From Chloroflexota bacterium (GTDB lineage: Bacteria > Chloroflexota > UBA11872), in contig JAPPLN010000115.1 of the NCBI GenBank assembly GCA_028874175.1, forward strand, positions 1 through 64,000: a stretch of DNA of 64,000 bases, in the 5' to 3' direction. Both the position numbers and the translations under genes were made by a program. Of the stretch, positions 52,715-62,046 are shown one piece after another; the first letter of the stretch is position 1; every line of letters begins with the position of its first letter. The notes below the pieces were generated by a model. It saw nothing but the letters and a program-made list of their open reading frames with translations. It ran no database searches and was not told the origin of the DNA.

Positions 52715-53393
52715 AAACGGGCTCCACCAATGGTGCCGCTGGCCGAACGTTGGCTTCGTAGGCTTCGCTAAAGGCGGCCACAGCCGCATCCAATACGCAG
52801 TCCATCGGCGGCGCATTCTCCAGCTCGCGAGCCATTGAGGTGACGCCCAATCCGTGAATCCCGCAAGGCACGATGGCATTGAACCACGTCAGATCGTTCG
52901 TGACATTCAGGGCGGCGCCGTGCATCGTCGCGCCCCCGCGTATTGAGACGCCGATGGCCGCGATCTTTCGCGAACCGATCCAGACCCCCGGTCGTCCCTT
53001 GACGGTCCCCCCACGCAGGCCGAGGGCCGAAAGCGTTTCGAGGATCGTGCGTTCGAGGCAACGTACGTGGTCGACAGGACGCAAACTTCGACGCCGCAGA
53101 TTCAGGACGGCGTAGAGCACCAGCTGGCCCGGGCCATGAAACGTCATGTCGCCGCCCCGGTCCGTCACGATCAGGTCAGCGCCGCGTTCGCGCAGATCGT
53201 CTTCGCTCAGCAGCATGTGGTCATCCCCGCCGCGGGCGCCCATGGTGTACACCGGTGGGTGCTCCAGCAGCGCCAGCGCGTCGGCCGAGATCTCGGCTCG
53301 AACTTCGGCGGCCTTCGCCTGTTGCCAGTCCAGCGCGTCGCGGTAGGCCATGTTTCCCAGGTCATACAGGTCAACCGGCAGGTTGGTCGTCAT
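52704..53393 (-). CDS. lipB: Octanoyl-ACP:protein octanoyltransferase
   Basis: 229 residues. RGGDMTFHGPGQL is the LipB signature, with K143 (RKIAAIGV) and C177 (VPCGIHGLG) as the catalytic pair. It transfers octanoyl to E2 for LipA. ATG 53393 follows the radical SAM stop by seven bases. Confidence 0.95.
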   Translation of the reverse strand: MTTNLPVDLYDLGNMAYRDALDWQQAKAAEVRAEISADALALLEHPPVYTMGARGGDDHMLLSEDDLRERGADLIVTDRGGDMTFHGPGQLVLYAVLNLRRRSLRPVDHVRCLERTILETLSALGLRGGTVKGRPGVWIGSRKIAAIGVSIRGGATMHGAALNVTNDLTWFNAIVPCGIHGLGVTSMARELENAPPMDCVLDAAVAAFSEAYEANVRPAAPLVEPVCGL

Positions 53394-53400
53394 AGGCGGG

Positions 53401-54804
53401 TTACGCCGGTATCTCTTCCAGCGGGCTGAACTGCATGTCCGTCGGCTCGGCACAGCAGAACCAGGGCTCGGTGAGTCGCGGACGGACCGGAAGTGGACGG
53501 CCGGCGAGGCTGGGCGGAGACCCCGCTGGCACATCCGGCGCTGCGGCGCGGACGGCCATCCAAAGTCGTTCGAACAAGACCGCATCGGAGGACTCCTCGG
53601 CGATCCCGCGCTCCACGATTCCGGCCAACTCTTCCTGCAGATTGTCGGCGCGCGGATCGTTGGCGTGCCACAGATAGGTCAACCGTTCCTCGTCGTACCC
53701 GCGGAGGTGGGGAATCATCTCTGGCAGGTCCAATAGCAGCGATCCCTGGGGCACCAGCAGCCGAATTGTGAACTGAACGGGATCCACGTTGGCGATCAGG
53801 TCCTGCTTCCGCACGAACTCCAGGATGTCCAGTACGTCAGCTGGCGTGGTCCAGGGGGTGAACGGCATCCAGGACGGACGAATTTCGATGCCGTGCCTTC
53901 GCAATTGCGCAACGGCCTGCGCCGCCTCGGCCGCCGTGTGGCCCTTGTCCAGCCGCCGCAGAATCTCGTCATTGACGGACTCAAATGCCGACACGACGAA
54001 CAGGCAGCCGGCCACCGCAAACTCCTCCCAGATATCCGCATGCTCCAGGATGTGTTCCACCTTGGTCGTCACGTCGAACGTCAGGTGTGGATGCCGGGCG
54101 TGCATGGCCCGAACCACCCGCTCAGAGTGCCGCACGCCGTTCAGAAAATCGGGATCTGCAAAGGTGATGTGGCGCGCGCCCGCCGCCACCAGTTGGTCGA
54201 TGTCGGCCAGCACCACGTCCGGCTCGATGATCCGAATCCGTCCGACGTACACGATTGGGACGGGGCAATGCCGGCACGTGTGCACGCACCCGCGGCTGGC
54301 CTCCGTATATCCCACCGGCGACTCGTCATCGCCTAGCGCCATGTGCGCGTAGCGCGAGATGTCCGGCAGCAGGTGTCGGGCCGGCATCACACTGGCACGA
54401 CGCTCGAGATCCACCTGGGGCTCGACCGCGCCATCGCGCAAGGCCACTCCATCCAGCCATCCGACCAGACCATGCTCGTACGCCCCGGCGATTTGGGCGT
54501 CCGCCAGCTCTGAACCGTTCGGGTGATGCTCCATGCCGGCATAGAGCCCGTAGAAGGCAATCGGCGTGTCGGGATTGTCCTGGCGTATGCGTTGCGCCGC
54601 ACGTTCAGCAAGTCGCGTGGCTGTGTGCATGGGAACCGAAATGGCGACGGCGTCCGCCCAGGTCACCGTGGCGTCGTCCCACATTTTGACCGACAGGTCC
54701 AGGCAGCGCACCTCGTGACCGGCCTGAAGCAGCGCGCCGGCTGCCGACGCCGAGTGCAGCGGCTGGTGTCCGAGTTCGTACGTGGAAATCAGAAGTGCTC
54801 GCAT
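53401..54804 (-). CDS. Radical SAM protein with CCAEP C-terminal tail
   Basis: 467 residues. Residues 1-130 form a Rossmann-like domain resembling a cobalamin-binding module but without a clear DxHxxG. The cluster ligands are C173, C177 and C180 (RGCVHTCRHC). FADPDFLNGV and SAFESVNDEIL are B12-type radical SAM motifs. The tail holds C450-C451 in FCCAEPTD, 16 residues from the end. I recall a curated family with a CUAEP/CCAEP tail where selenocysteine can replace one Cys; here both are Cys codons (TGC, TGT). Substrate unknown. It follows the ATP-grasp gene by 34 bases and leads into lipB. Confidence 0.82.
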   Translation of the reverse strand: MRALLISTYELGHQPLHSASAAGALLQAGHEVRCLDLSVKMWDDATVTWADAVAISVPMHTATRLAERAAQRIRQDNPDTPIAFYGLYAGMEHHPNGSELADAQIAGAYEHGLVGWLDGVALRDGAVEPQVDLERRASVMPARHLLPDISRYAHMALGDDESPVGYTEASRGCVHTCRHCPVPIVYVGRIRIIEPDVVLADIDQLVAAGARHITFADPDFLNGVRHSERVVRAMHARHPHLTFDVTTKVEHILEHADIWEEFAVAGCLFVVSAFESVNDEILRRLDKGHTAAEAAQAVAQLRRHGIEIRPSWMPFTPWTTPADVLDILEFVRKQDLIANVDPVQFTIRLLVPQGSLLLDLPEMIPHLRGYDEERLTYLWHANDPRADNLQEELAGIVERGIAEESSDAVLFERLWMAVRAAAPDVPAGSPPSLAGRPLPVRPRLTEPWFCCAEPTDMQFSPLEEIPA

Positions 54805-54838
54805 CGGTCAATGCTAGGGGTTTTTTCGCACCTTCGCG

Positions 54839-56062
54839 CTAGTTCGCTTCAATGTCGAATTCCAATTCGGCATGAGCCGCGCGCAGCGCCGCTTCGACGG
54901 CAAGAGGTTCACGTCCCCGGGCAAACACGAAACCAAGGTAACGGCTGCCTTCCGGCAAGGGGACCAGTTCCTGTCCCGGGGCGATCGTGATTTCCACGCC
55001 CGCAACGCCGTCGACCGCCCGTGCCTGCTCGACCCCGCCGACGGCTCGCAGCCGGCCGGCGCGCGGGATGGGCAGCATCATCACGCCCGCGGCGGCATCG
55101 GTGCGGGCGAGGTCGTGAATGGGGATTCCCAGCGCGTGCCGCAGAATGAGCTGTTCCAGGCTTATGCCCAGACCAAACCTGAGCGAGCGCGCGCAGAGAC
55201 CCCCGATCGACCGTGCGGCGATCTCCAGCATCCATGCCTGTGAGTCCTTGACTCGCAGTTCGGCGTGGACTGGTCCTTCCGAAAGCCCAAGACTCTTTGC
55301 TGCTGCCGCCGTGACGTAACGGATGGCCTCCTGAGCCTTGGGAGGCAAGCGGGACGGTGTGACGTAAATCGTCTCCTCGAAATACGGACCGTCCAACGGA
55401 TCGGGCTTATCGAATATGGCAAGGACTTCCAATGACCCGTCCCGAACCAGTCCTTCCACCGCGACTTCTGCTCCCGCGATAAATCGCTCAACCAGCAGCG
55501 GGTAGTCCGGACCGCGACCACTCGCTTCCACGATTGACCTGATGCGCTCGACGACCTCTGGTATGTCAGCGGCCTTATCGACGCGAATCACCCCCTGGCT
55601 GGCGGACAGAGACACGGGCTTTAGCACAACCGGATAACCCAGGTGCCTGGCGGCTGTCTGCGCCTCGCCGACAGTCTCGACAATTCGAAACTCGGGCTGG
55701 TCGACGCCTGATGTCGCCAGCAGGCAACGCATCTCGGCCTTATTTCGCGTAGCAGTCACGGCCGCTGGCGGATTGTGCGCCAGCCCAAGCTGTTCGCTGG
55801 CCAGTGCAGCTGTTGCCACACCCTGGTCGTCAACGGCAACGACGGCGTCCACAGGGGCTTCACCTGCGTACTCGACAATTGCCGACGCGGCGACATCGGG
55901 CTCGCTGAGGTGGACTTCAATCACCCCGTCTTCCGCGTCGGCTGATGCCGGGTTACGCCGGTCCGAAGCCACCGTGATTCTCACGCCAAGCTGTCGCGCG
56001 GCTTGCAGAAAGTCGGCCGCCCGATAGCTCTCGCTGTGAAGCAATAGGACAACGTGCGCCAC
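54839..56062 (-). CDS. ATP-grasp ligase
   Basis: 407 residues. Residues 1-100 are a Rossmann-like N-domain (VVLLLHSESYRAADF). YPVVLKPVSLSASQGV binds ATP, PLLVERFIAGAEVAVEGL is the middle strand, and MLEIAARSIGG carries the metal-binding Glu and Asn/Ser region. ATP-grasp enzymes join a carboxylate to an amine or thiol. GTG 56062 is used because similarity starts there; GTG 56101 would add 13 residues. It heads the operon with the radical SAM gene and diverges from nfuA by 47 bases. Confidence 0.85.
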   Translation of the reverse strand: MAHVVLLLHSESYRAADFLQAARQLGVRITVASDRRNPASADAEDGVIEVHLSEPDVAASAIVEYAGEAPVDAVVAVDDQGVATAALASEQLGLAHNPPAAVTATRNKAEMRCLLATSGVDQPEFRIVETVGEAQTAARHLGYPVVLKPVSLSASQGVIRVDKAADIPEVVERIRSIVEASGRGPDYPLLVERFIAGAEVAVEGLVRDGSLEVLAIFDKPDPLDGPYFEETIYVTPSRLPPKAQEAIRYVTAAAAKSLGLSEGPVHAELRVKDSQAWMLEIAARSIGGLCARSLRFGLGISLEQLILRHALGIPIHDLARTDAAAGVMMLPIPRAGRLRAVGGVEQARAVDGVAGVEITIAPGQELVPLPEGSRYLGFVFARGREPLAVEAALRAAHAELEFDIEAN

Positions 56063-56109
56063 GCCCTTATCATAGGGGTGGGGCCAGGATTTACCGTCCA
56101 CAGGAAACC

Positions 56110-56778
56110 GTGATGACGTTCGACAGCGCCGCGGCCGATCAGCCGCTGGTTCAAGTCTCAGACGCCGCCAGGGACCTGGTACTCGCCTATCGCGGCCACT
56201 CGGACAAGCCGAATCCCGAGCGACTGGCCATGTGGGTTGAGATCACCGGCGTATCCGGGTCTGGCTTCAGCTACGACATGTACCTGAAGTCCGTAGACGA
56301 CGCGGCGCCCGACGATGCCGTCGTAACCACGGCCGACGGCCTGCATGTTGTGATTCCGGCCGGCAGCGTGGACCAGATGCAGGGATCAACCATCGACTTG
56401 TCCGATTCACCGGGCGGCGGCGGGCTGTTCGTACGCAATCCGCAAAGTCCCAGCCCGGCCGTCGGCGGTGCCACCGCCGGCCAGGCAACGGCTGCGCCCA
56501 GCGGGCCAGTAGCCGAGCGTGTCATTCAGGTTCTCGACCACCAGATCAACCCAGCCATTGCCGCTCACGGCGGGCATGCGGAGTTGGTCGCTGTTGAGGA
56601 CGATGTGGCCTATTTGCGTCTCTCGGGTGGATGTCAGGGCTGCGGCATGGCCAGCGTCACCCTGTCGCAGGGCATTGAAGTCGCGCTCCGCGACAACGTG
56701 CCGGAGATTTCACGCGTCGTCGACGTCACGGACCATGCTGCCGGCGCCAACCCCTACTACGAAGCCGCCAAGAAGTAA
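56110..56778 (+). CDS. nfuA: NfuA-type Fe-S carrier protein
   Basis: 222 residues. The N-terminal 110 residues are an A-type (HesB/IscA) domain lacking its three Cys (GFSYDMYL, then VVIPAGSVDQMQGSTID). A Pro/Ala-rich linker leads to a NifU C-terminal domain with GGCQGCGMA (C175, C178). This degenerate A-type plus NifU layout is that of E. coli NfuA, which restores the LipA auxiliary cluster. GTG 56110 or ATG 56113; AGGA at 56102. It diverges from the operon holding lipA. Confidence 0.88.
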   Translation: MMTFDSAAADQPLVQVSDAARDLVLAYRGHSDKPNPERLAMWVEITGVSGSGFSYDMYLKSVDDAAPDDAVVTTADGLHVVIPAGSVDQMQGSTIDLSDSPGGGGLFVRNPQSPSPAVGGATAGQATAAPSGPVAERVIQVLDHQINPAIAAHGGHAELVAVEDDVAYLRLSGGCQGCGMASVTLSQGIEVALRDNVPEISRVVDVTDHAAGANPYYEAAKK

Positions 56779-56843
56779 GCTGATCCTCAGCATTTAGCCG
56801 CAGCATCTGGCCAGGAGCTGTGCGCCTGACGGGGGACCGTGCC

Positions 56844-57551
56844 ATGACGTCTGACTATTCCGACCTTGCGTCTTGTCTGCAGTCCGGATTGGGGCTCGAC
56901 TTTCCGCCGGTAGCGCTCACCCGCGTTTCCGAGGCCCCGGACGGTATCGCCGAGGCAACGGCGGCTGTCCCGTCCGCTTGCACCTTCTGGCGTCGTGCCG
57001 AGCGCGGCGTGTTTTTTGCCGGCGCCGGCGCGCACATGGCCTGTCCAATCGGCGCCATGGTCATGGGCTTCGAACTGGACGAAGCGAAGAGCGCCGAACT
57101 GATGAGCCTGGTTGGCGACATGTGTGCCATCAACTACATCGACGAAGCCGAAGTCGCGAACATCCCGCACTTCGATCCTCCGGCTGGCGGCATCGTCTAC
57201 GGCCCTGTGGCTGACTTTCCATTGGCTCCCGACGCCGTGGTCGTATGGACGACTCCCCGTCAGGCCATGCTGTTGGAGGAGGCGCTGGGCGGAACCCATT
57301 GGCACGGCGTGGGTGGGTCGGTTCTGGGCCGGCCAGCGTGCGCCGCGCTACCGCGAGCCGCTGCGGACGGTACGGCCACCCTGTCCGTCGGCTGCGCCGG
57401 CATGCGCACCTTCACCGAGATACCGGACGCGTACACCTTGACGGCAATCCCAGGGGCGCAGCTTGATGGTCTCGTCCAGGCGCTCGAGACCACGCTTGCC
57501 GCCAATAACCACATGCTGGCGGCCTACCGGGAAATGAAGGCGGCCGTCTAG
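56844..57551 (+). CDS. DUF169 protein
   Basis: 235 residues. ACTFWRRAERGVFFAGAGAH and ACPIGAMVMGFEL are the DUF169 signature with conserved Cys; VVWTTPRQAMLLEEAL and LSVGCAGMRTF follow. The family is uncharacterised; its Cys pattern suggests metal or cluster binding. ATG 56844 was chosen over GTG 56820, which has its GGAG too close. It lies 65 bases after nfuA on the same strand and probably shares its transcript. Confidence 0.83.
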   Translation: MTSDYSDLASCLQSGLGLDFPPVALTRVSEAPDGIAEATAAVPSACTFWRRAERGVFFAGAGAHMACPIGAMVMGFELDEAKSAELMSLVGDMCAINYIDEAEVANIPHFDPPAGGIVYGPVADFPLAPDAVVVWTTPRQAMLLEEALGGTHWHGVGGSVLGRPACAALPRAAADGTATLSVGCAGMRTFTEIPDAYTLTAIPGAQLDGLVQALETTLAANNHMLAAYREMKAAV

Positions 57552-57649
57552 CGGGCCGCACTCAGCCGGGCGGTCTGGCGTGCGGGTTGCAGCCTGCCGG
57601 CGGAAGTCGCACGCTGGAGTCGCCTGACGCTCCCTGGAAGCGAACCGGG

Positions 57650-57829
57650 ATGCTGGGGCTGCGGACCGTTGCAAAGGTGCTCAAGCGCGCATTGGGCGAC
57701 GTTGGCAGGGTCATTCGTGAGCTTGGGTCGCACGAGGCGTACATGACGGATCTGTATCACCGTGGCGACTCGTCGATGCGGGGTGGTGATCCCAAGCCCG
57801 AGGCGCGGCGCCGGGACTTCACGGAATAG
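57650..57829 (+). CDS. Possible small protein, unrecognised
   Basis: 59 residues, MLGLRTVAKVLKRALGDVGR as a basic helix, then EAYMTDLYHRGDSS. No family recognised. It fits between DUF169 and the flavin reductase on the same strand. ATG 57650 has no strong ribosome binding site. It may not be expressed. Confidence 0.35.
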   Translation: MLGLRTVAKVLKRALGDVGRVIRELGSHEAYMTDLYHRGDSSMRGGDPKPEARRRDFTE

Positions 57830-57902
57830 AGATGCTCGCCTCGCGGACCCTGCGTCGCGATCGGTCTCTCGCGACGCCCGCACTGGCCGGTTCGAGATCT
57901 CG

Positions 57903-58397
57903 ATGACGCCAGAAGCAACCGACGCGCCGCACGCTCTCGAAATCTTCAAGGAGGCAATGGCCTCGCTGGCCTCCGGTGTTGCGGTAGTAACCGCTGTTGA
58001 TCCTGAGTCGGGGCCTTGCGGGATGACTGTCACCTCCATTGCTTCTTATTCGGCGAGTCCGCCGTCCGTGATCGTCTGCGTCGATGAAACGACTCGCAGC
58101 TTTAGGGGCATGACGGAAGGCGACTACTTTGCCGTTCACCTCCTAAGTGAGGATCAGCCTGAGGTGGCGCGCCTGTTCGCGTCGAAGGTCGACAACAAGT
58201 TTGAGCAGTGCGAGAGCGTTCCGGGTCCGCATGGGTTGCAACTGGTAGCTGGCGGCTTGGCCACGCTTATATGCCGGCGATCGTTTGTAACGAAGCACGG
58301 TGACCATGCCATCGTGATTGGGACGGTGGTGGACGGAAACGTTGAGGACCGGCAGCCGCTGGTGTATTGGCGGCGGGAGTTTTCCGGACGCCGCTAA
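57903..58397 (+). CDS. Flavin reductase-like FMN-binding protein
   Basis: 164 residues. EAMASLASGVAVVTAVD, CGMTVTSIASYSASPPSVIV and FAVHLLSEDQ are the flavin reductase (HpaC/FRP) motifs. It reduces FMN or FAD with NAD(P)H for a partner monooxygenase. ATG 57903. The convergent LLM-type monooxygenase ends 27 bases away and is the likely partner. Confidence 0.87.
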   Translation: MTPEATDAPHALEIFKEAMASLASGVAVVTAVDPESGPCGMTVTSIASYSASPPSVIVCVDETTRSFRGMTEGDYFAVHLLSEDQPEVARLFASKVDNKFEQCESVPGPHGLQLVAGGLATLICRRSFVTKHGDHAIVIGTVVDGNVEDRQPLVYWRREFSGRR

Positions 58398-58424
58398 GTC
58401 AGCCGACCGCGGTGCGGTTGCTCA

Positions 58425-59516
58425 TCAAGCCGCTGGTGTGAGGTCCTTGAGGCGCGGCATGACCTCCTGCGTCAGCAGGTGGAGTGAGCGCTTCCAGCCG
58501 TCGGCCGGTTCCCACTCATGGGCCATGGCCAGCAGTACGCCAAAGCCGCCGACTTCGTCGTAGAGCGCGCGTAGCCGGCGCTCAACTTCGTCGGGACTGC
58601 CGACGATCCAGACTTCGTCGCACAGGTATTCAAGCGTGACATCTTCGTCGGGAATCTCAGGCGTCGTTTTGAACAAGTCGAACATCCCGGCCAGCGGCAG
58701 CAGCCGGAAGAAGTAGTCGCGGAAGTCGCGGCCCATGCTGCCTTCGATGGCCTCCCGGCGAGCCTGCTCGGTGGTATCGGCGACGTAGATCGTCCTGGCG
58801 ATTCGCCAGTCGGTGCGGCTTGGCTGCTTGCCCGCCTTCTGCGCGCCTGCTTCCACGGCATCCCAGTGCGTCTTCAGCGTTACCGGGGGGATGATGTTGA
58901 TCGACATCGGAATCCAGCCGCGCTCGCCGGCCAGGCGCAGGGTGCCCGACGATGGCGATACGCCGGCCACGCCGATGGGCGGGTGCGGCTTCTGGTACGG
59001 CTGCAAGTGGAGGCGCAATCCGACGGCATCTACCTGCTCCGGAATCGTGTACTTCCAGTACTTTGACTCGTAGGTTCCCGGCGCCTGGCCGTTCCAGATA
59101 TCCAGGACAGCCTGGATTGTTTGTCCGGTCATCTTACGGTTTTCACCGGACTTTAGGTCGAATCCAAATGCTTCCAGGTCACCAGGAAACCCACCTGAGC
59201 CAACACCCCAGTAGAATCGTCCCCTCGCCATATGGTCGAGTTGCGCAATGCGGTGGGCCAGGCCGAATGGATGGTGATTTGGAAGGCAGGTAACTCCCGT
59301 TCCAAGGATGATGTTTTTGGTGCGGCCAAGCGCCTGAGCAATCAGGAGGTCAGGCGCAGGAATGTTCTCCCACTCGGCGGTGAAGTGCTCGCCAATCCAG
59401 TATTCGGAGAAGCCGAGCCGATCAGCCTCCACAATTTGCTCGAGATCTGCGGCGATCGTCTCGGTGAAGTTATGGCCGGGTGGATGCAACGGCATCATGA
59501 ATCCGCCGAGCTTCAT
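58425..59516 (-). CDS. LLM-class flavin-dependent monooxygenase
   Basis: 363 residues of the bacterial luciferase-like barrel. LGFSEYWIGEHF, NIILGTGVTCLPNHHPF and RGRFYWGVGSGGFPGD are family motifs, and PHPPIGVAGVSPSSGTL follows. It uses reduced flavin from a separate reductase to oxygenate an organic substrate. The bulk of SAR202 FMN-monooxygenase expansions are of this class, which fits the lineage guess. Confidence 0.87.
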   Translation of the reverse strand: MKLGGFMMPLHPPGHNFTETIAADLEQIVEADRLGFSEYWIGEHFTAEWENIPAPDLLIAQALGRTKNIILGTGVTCLPNHHPFGLAHRIAQLDHMARGRFYWGVGSGGFPGDLEAFGFDLKSGENRKMTGQTIQAVLDIWNGQAPGTYESKYWKYTIPEQVDAVGLRLHLQPYQKPHPPIGVAGVSPSSGTLRLAGERGWIPMSINIIPPVTLKTHWDAVEAGAQKAGKQPSRTDWRIARTIYVADTTEQARREAIEGSMGRDFRDYFFRLLPLAGMFDLFKTTPEIPDEDVTLEYLCDEVWIVGSPDEVERRLRALYDEVGGFGVLLAMAHEWEPADGWKRSLHLLTQEVMPRLKDLTPAA

Positions 59517-59619
59517 GAAATCGCCTCGCTCATCGAACTAGCGCCAACGCCTCGGCGGAAGCGTACGGCGAGCGCAAATCGCCGTCAAAGCCGTGGCGCA
59601 AGAGGCTCGCAACGTGTCG

Positions 59620-60657
59620 TCAGGGCTCATTACTCAGCACGCCGGCGTCAATGCCCAACCTTTCCGCCGTATCCAACAGCGTCTGTAGCGTGGCGGGCGC
59701 CACCTCGATTCCCGACCTGCGTTGCTCTACTCGCGCCCGGCGTTCCGGCTCACCTGGAATCAGAACTTCGTCGAATCCCGGCGCCGTCCGTACGCCCGTA
59801 ACGCGGTCAAACAGCCCGTCTACGGCTGCTCCGTACTCGTCTCTGGGCCTGAATACGGCTGGGTCGATCCCTATCAGGATGACGCCAAGCTTGTTATAGC
59901 GGTCCGTCAGCTCTGATCCCGTCATCCCGCTGCCGAGGGCGTCAATCAGGATCGACAGTGCCGAACCCTTGTGGCCGCCGAAGGGGAGCAGTAAACCGCC
60001 GTCGAAAAAGTCGTCCGGATTGGTTGTTGAATTGCCCTCCGAGTCGAGAATTGAGTTCTCGGGCAGTTGCATCCCGCGCGCCTGGGCGATGCGGATCTTG
60101 CCGACGGCCTGCGCGGATGTCGCGAAGTCCAGGATCATTGGATCGCGCGAACCGGCCGGCACTCCCGCGGCGATTGGATTGGTGCTGAGCGCGGTCTCGG
60201 CGCCGCCGAACGGTGCGGTGACAATGTCGGAGGGGCCGCCGACCACCATCATGGCGATCACGTCGCTCTCGGCCGCCAACTCCGCCCACTCGCCCACGCG
60301 GCCGACGTGGTTGCAGTTCATGATGCCGGCCATCGCGATGCCGGACGTCTTGGCCAGCTTCACCACTTCGGCCACGGCGTCCGCGGCCGTGATCTGTCCG
60401 AATCCCCAGTGGCCATCGACGAAAACCGTGTTTGCCGTTGTCGGCCTGATAGACGGTCGGACTTTCGGATCAACCAAGCCTTCCTCGATGTAGGTGACGT
60501 AGTCGGGAATGCGCATCACACCGTGGGAGGGATGCCCCGAGAGGTCGGCCAACACAAGCGAGCAGGCCACCGCGTCGGCAATATCGGGCGGCGATCCGAT
60601 GGCCGCGAATACATCTCGGCCATACTGCTCGAGAACGCTGCTTGAGAATTGCGGCAT
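59620..60657 (-). CDS. Ldh-family (malate/lactate dehydrogenase-like) oxidoreductase
   Basis: 345 residues. GHPSHGVMRIPDYV, GHWGFGQITAADAV, and MILDFATSAQAVGKI are hallmarks of the YlbC/AllD family, which oxidises 2-hydroxy acids with NAD(P). LPFGGHKGSALSILIDALG is the conserved helix. ATG 60657. It may process hydroxy acids from sugar breakdown; substrate unknown. Confidence 0.88.
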   Translation of the reverse strand: MPQFSSSVLEQYGRDVFAAIGSPPDIADAVACSLVLADLSGHPSHGVMRIPDYVTYIEEGLVDPKVRPSIRPTTANTVFVDGHWGFGQITAADAVAEVVKLAKTSGIAMAGIMNCNHVGRVGEWAELAAESDVIAMMVVGGPSDIVTAPFGGAETALSTNPIAAGVPAGSRDPMILDFATSAQAVGKIRIAQARGMQLPENSILDSEGNSTTNPDDFFDGGLLLPFGGHKGSALSILIDALGSGMTGSELTDRYNKLGVILIGIDPAVFRPRDEYGAAVDGLFDRVTGVRTAPGFDEVLIPGEPERRARVEQRRSGIEVAPATLQTLLDTAERLGIDAGVLSNEP

Positions 60658-60840
60658 AGCTAATCCGTAAGTATGTGGGGTTGGGCTGCCGGCAGTCTAC
60701 ATTTGCAATCCCGCCGACTCAAGAATCCGGGTTCCCAGAGCATAGACTTCGGCATTGAACCAGAGTGCGATGACAGTACGAGTTGTGAGTTCTTCAGCTT
60801 TGGCATAGATCTCGCTCTATTCGCTAAACAAAAGATCAAT

Positions 60841-62038
60841 TTAGATTCGCCCTTTACCTGCTTCGAGATCGGCGGACTCAACCAGAGCGGCAATACCCAT
60901 GCCACCGCCGACACATAGGGCGGCGACACCGCGCCGCGCGTTGCGACGCCGCATCTCGTGCGTCAGGGTCACGAGGATCCGGCAGCCGCTGGCGCCGATG
61001 GGATGCCCCAGCGCAATAGCGCCGCCGTTGACGTTGACCCTGGACGCATCCAGGTCAAGCTGGCGCAGGACTCCCAGCACCTGACCTGCAAACGCCTCGT
61101 TGATCTCATAGAGGTCAATGTCTGCATCGCGTAGGCCGTGCGGCTCCAGCAGTCCTCGGATCGCCTCGACCGGACCAAGACCCATCAGCCCCGGTTCGAT
61201 TCCAACCGTGTTGAAGCCGCGCAGGGTGTGGTCGTAGCGAAGGCCCTGGTCGTCCGCCCAGCGGCGGGAGGCGACGACCGCCAGCGCGGCGCCATCGTTG
61301 ATTCCCGAAGCATTTCCGGCAGTGACCGTGCCGCCGTCCTGAAAAACGGGCCTGAGCGCTGCGAGGGCGGCCAGGCTGGTCTCTCGCGGGTGCTCATCGC
61401 GGCTGATCTCGACCGACCCGCCGTCGCGGGCGAGGGAGATTGGGGTGATCTCTTCGGCCAGCCGATGTCGAGCTGCCTGGTAGCGCCGCTGGCTCTCGAG
61501 GGCGTACCCGTCCTGCTCGGCACGCGAGATTCCCAGCTTGGAGACGATGCGTTCGGTGGTACAGCCCATGTGGATGTGCTCGAAGCAGTCCATCAGCCCG
61601 TCGCCCTGCATCGAATCTACCGGTGACGCCGCCAGGTCGGGAGCGCCCTCGAGGTCGCGCGGTGTCAGAAATGGCGCGCCCGACATGCGCTCGACGCCGC
61701 CGGCCAGAACCACGCGACTCTGTTCCAGCCAGACCTGTTGCGCGGCCTGCTGCACCGCCAGCAATCCGCTGCCGCACACCTGGTTGACTGTAAAGGACGG
61801 TCGTTCGACCGGGATGCCAGCTCGAACGGCGACCTGCCGAGCTACGTTCATACCCAGGCCGGCCTGAAGGGCGCATCCGACAATCACCTGGTCGACCTGG
61901 TCGGGTCTGACGTGCGCGGTCCGCATGAGGTCAACCGCGAGTTGGCGCCCGAGTTCGTCGGCGCTCAATTCGGCAAATGCTCCCAGATACTTGCCGATCG
62001 GGGTTCGCCGCGCGGCCAGGATGACGGCTTCGGGCTGG

Positions 62039-62046
<8 letters not shown>
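60841..62046 (-). CDS. Acetyl-CoA acetyltransferase (thiolase)
   Basis: 401 residues. C91 in NQVCGSGLLA forms the acyl-enzyme; YEINEAFAGQ, ALGHPIGASG and CVGGGMGIA supply the other catalytic His and Cys. ATG 62046 is used because similarity starts at MPDQPEAV. Its start overlaps the acetoacetyl-CoA synthetase stop by eight bases, so acetoacetyl-CoA made there could be split to two acetyl-CoA. Confidence 0.92.

Noticed and set aside
60673-60918. 81-codon plus-strand frame between the Ldh and thiolase genes
   Set aside because: No start context or similarity; it overlaps the thiolase end in antisense.
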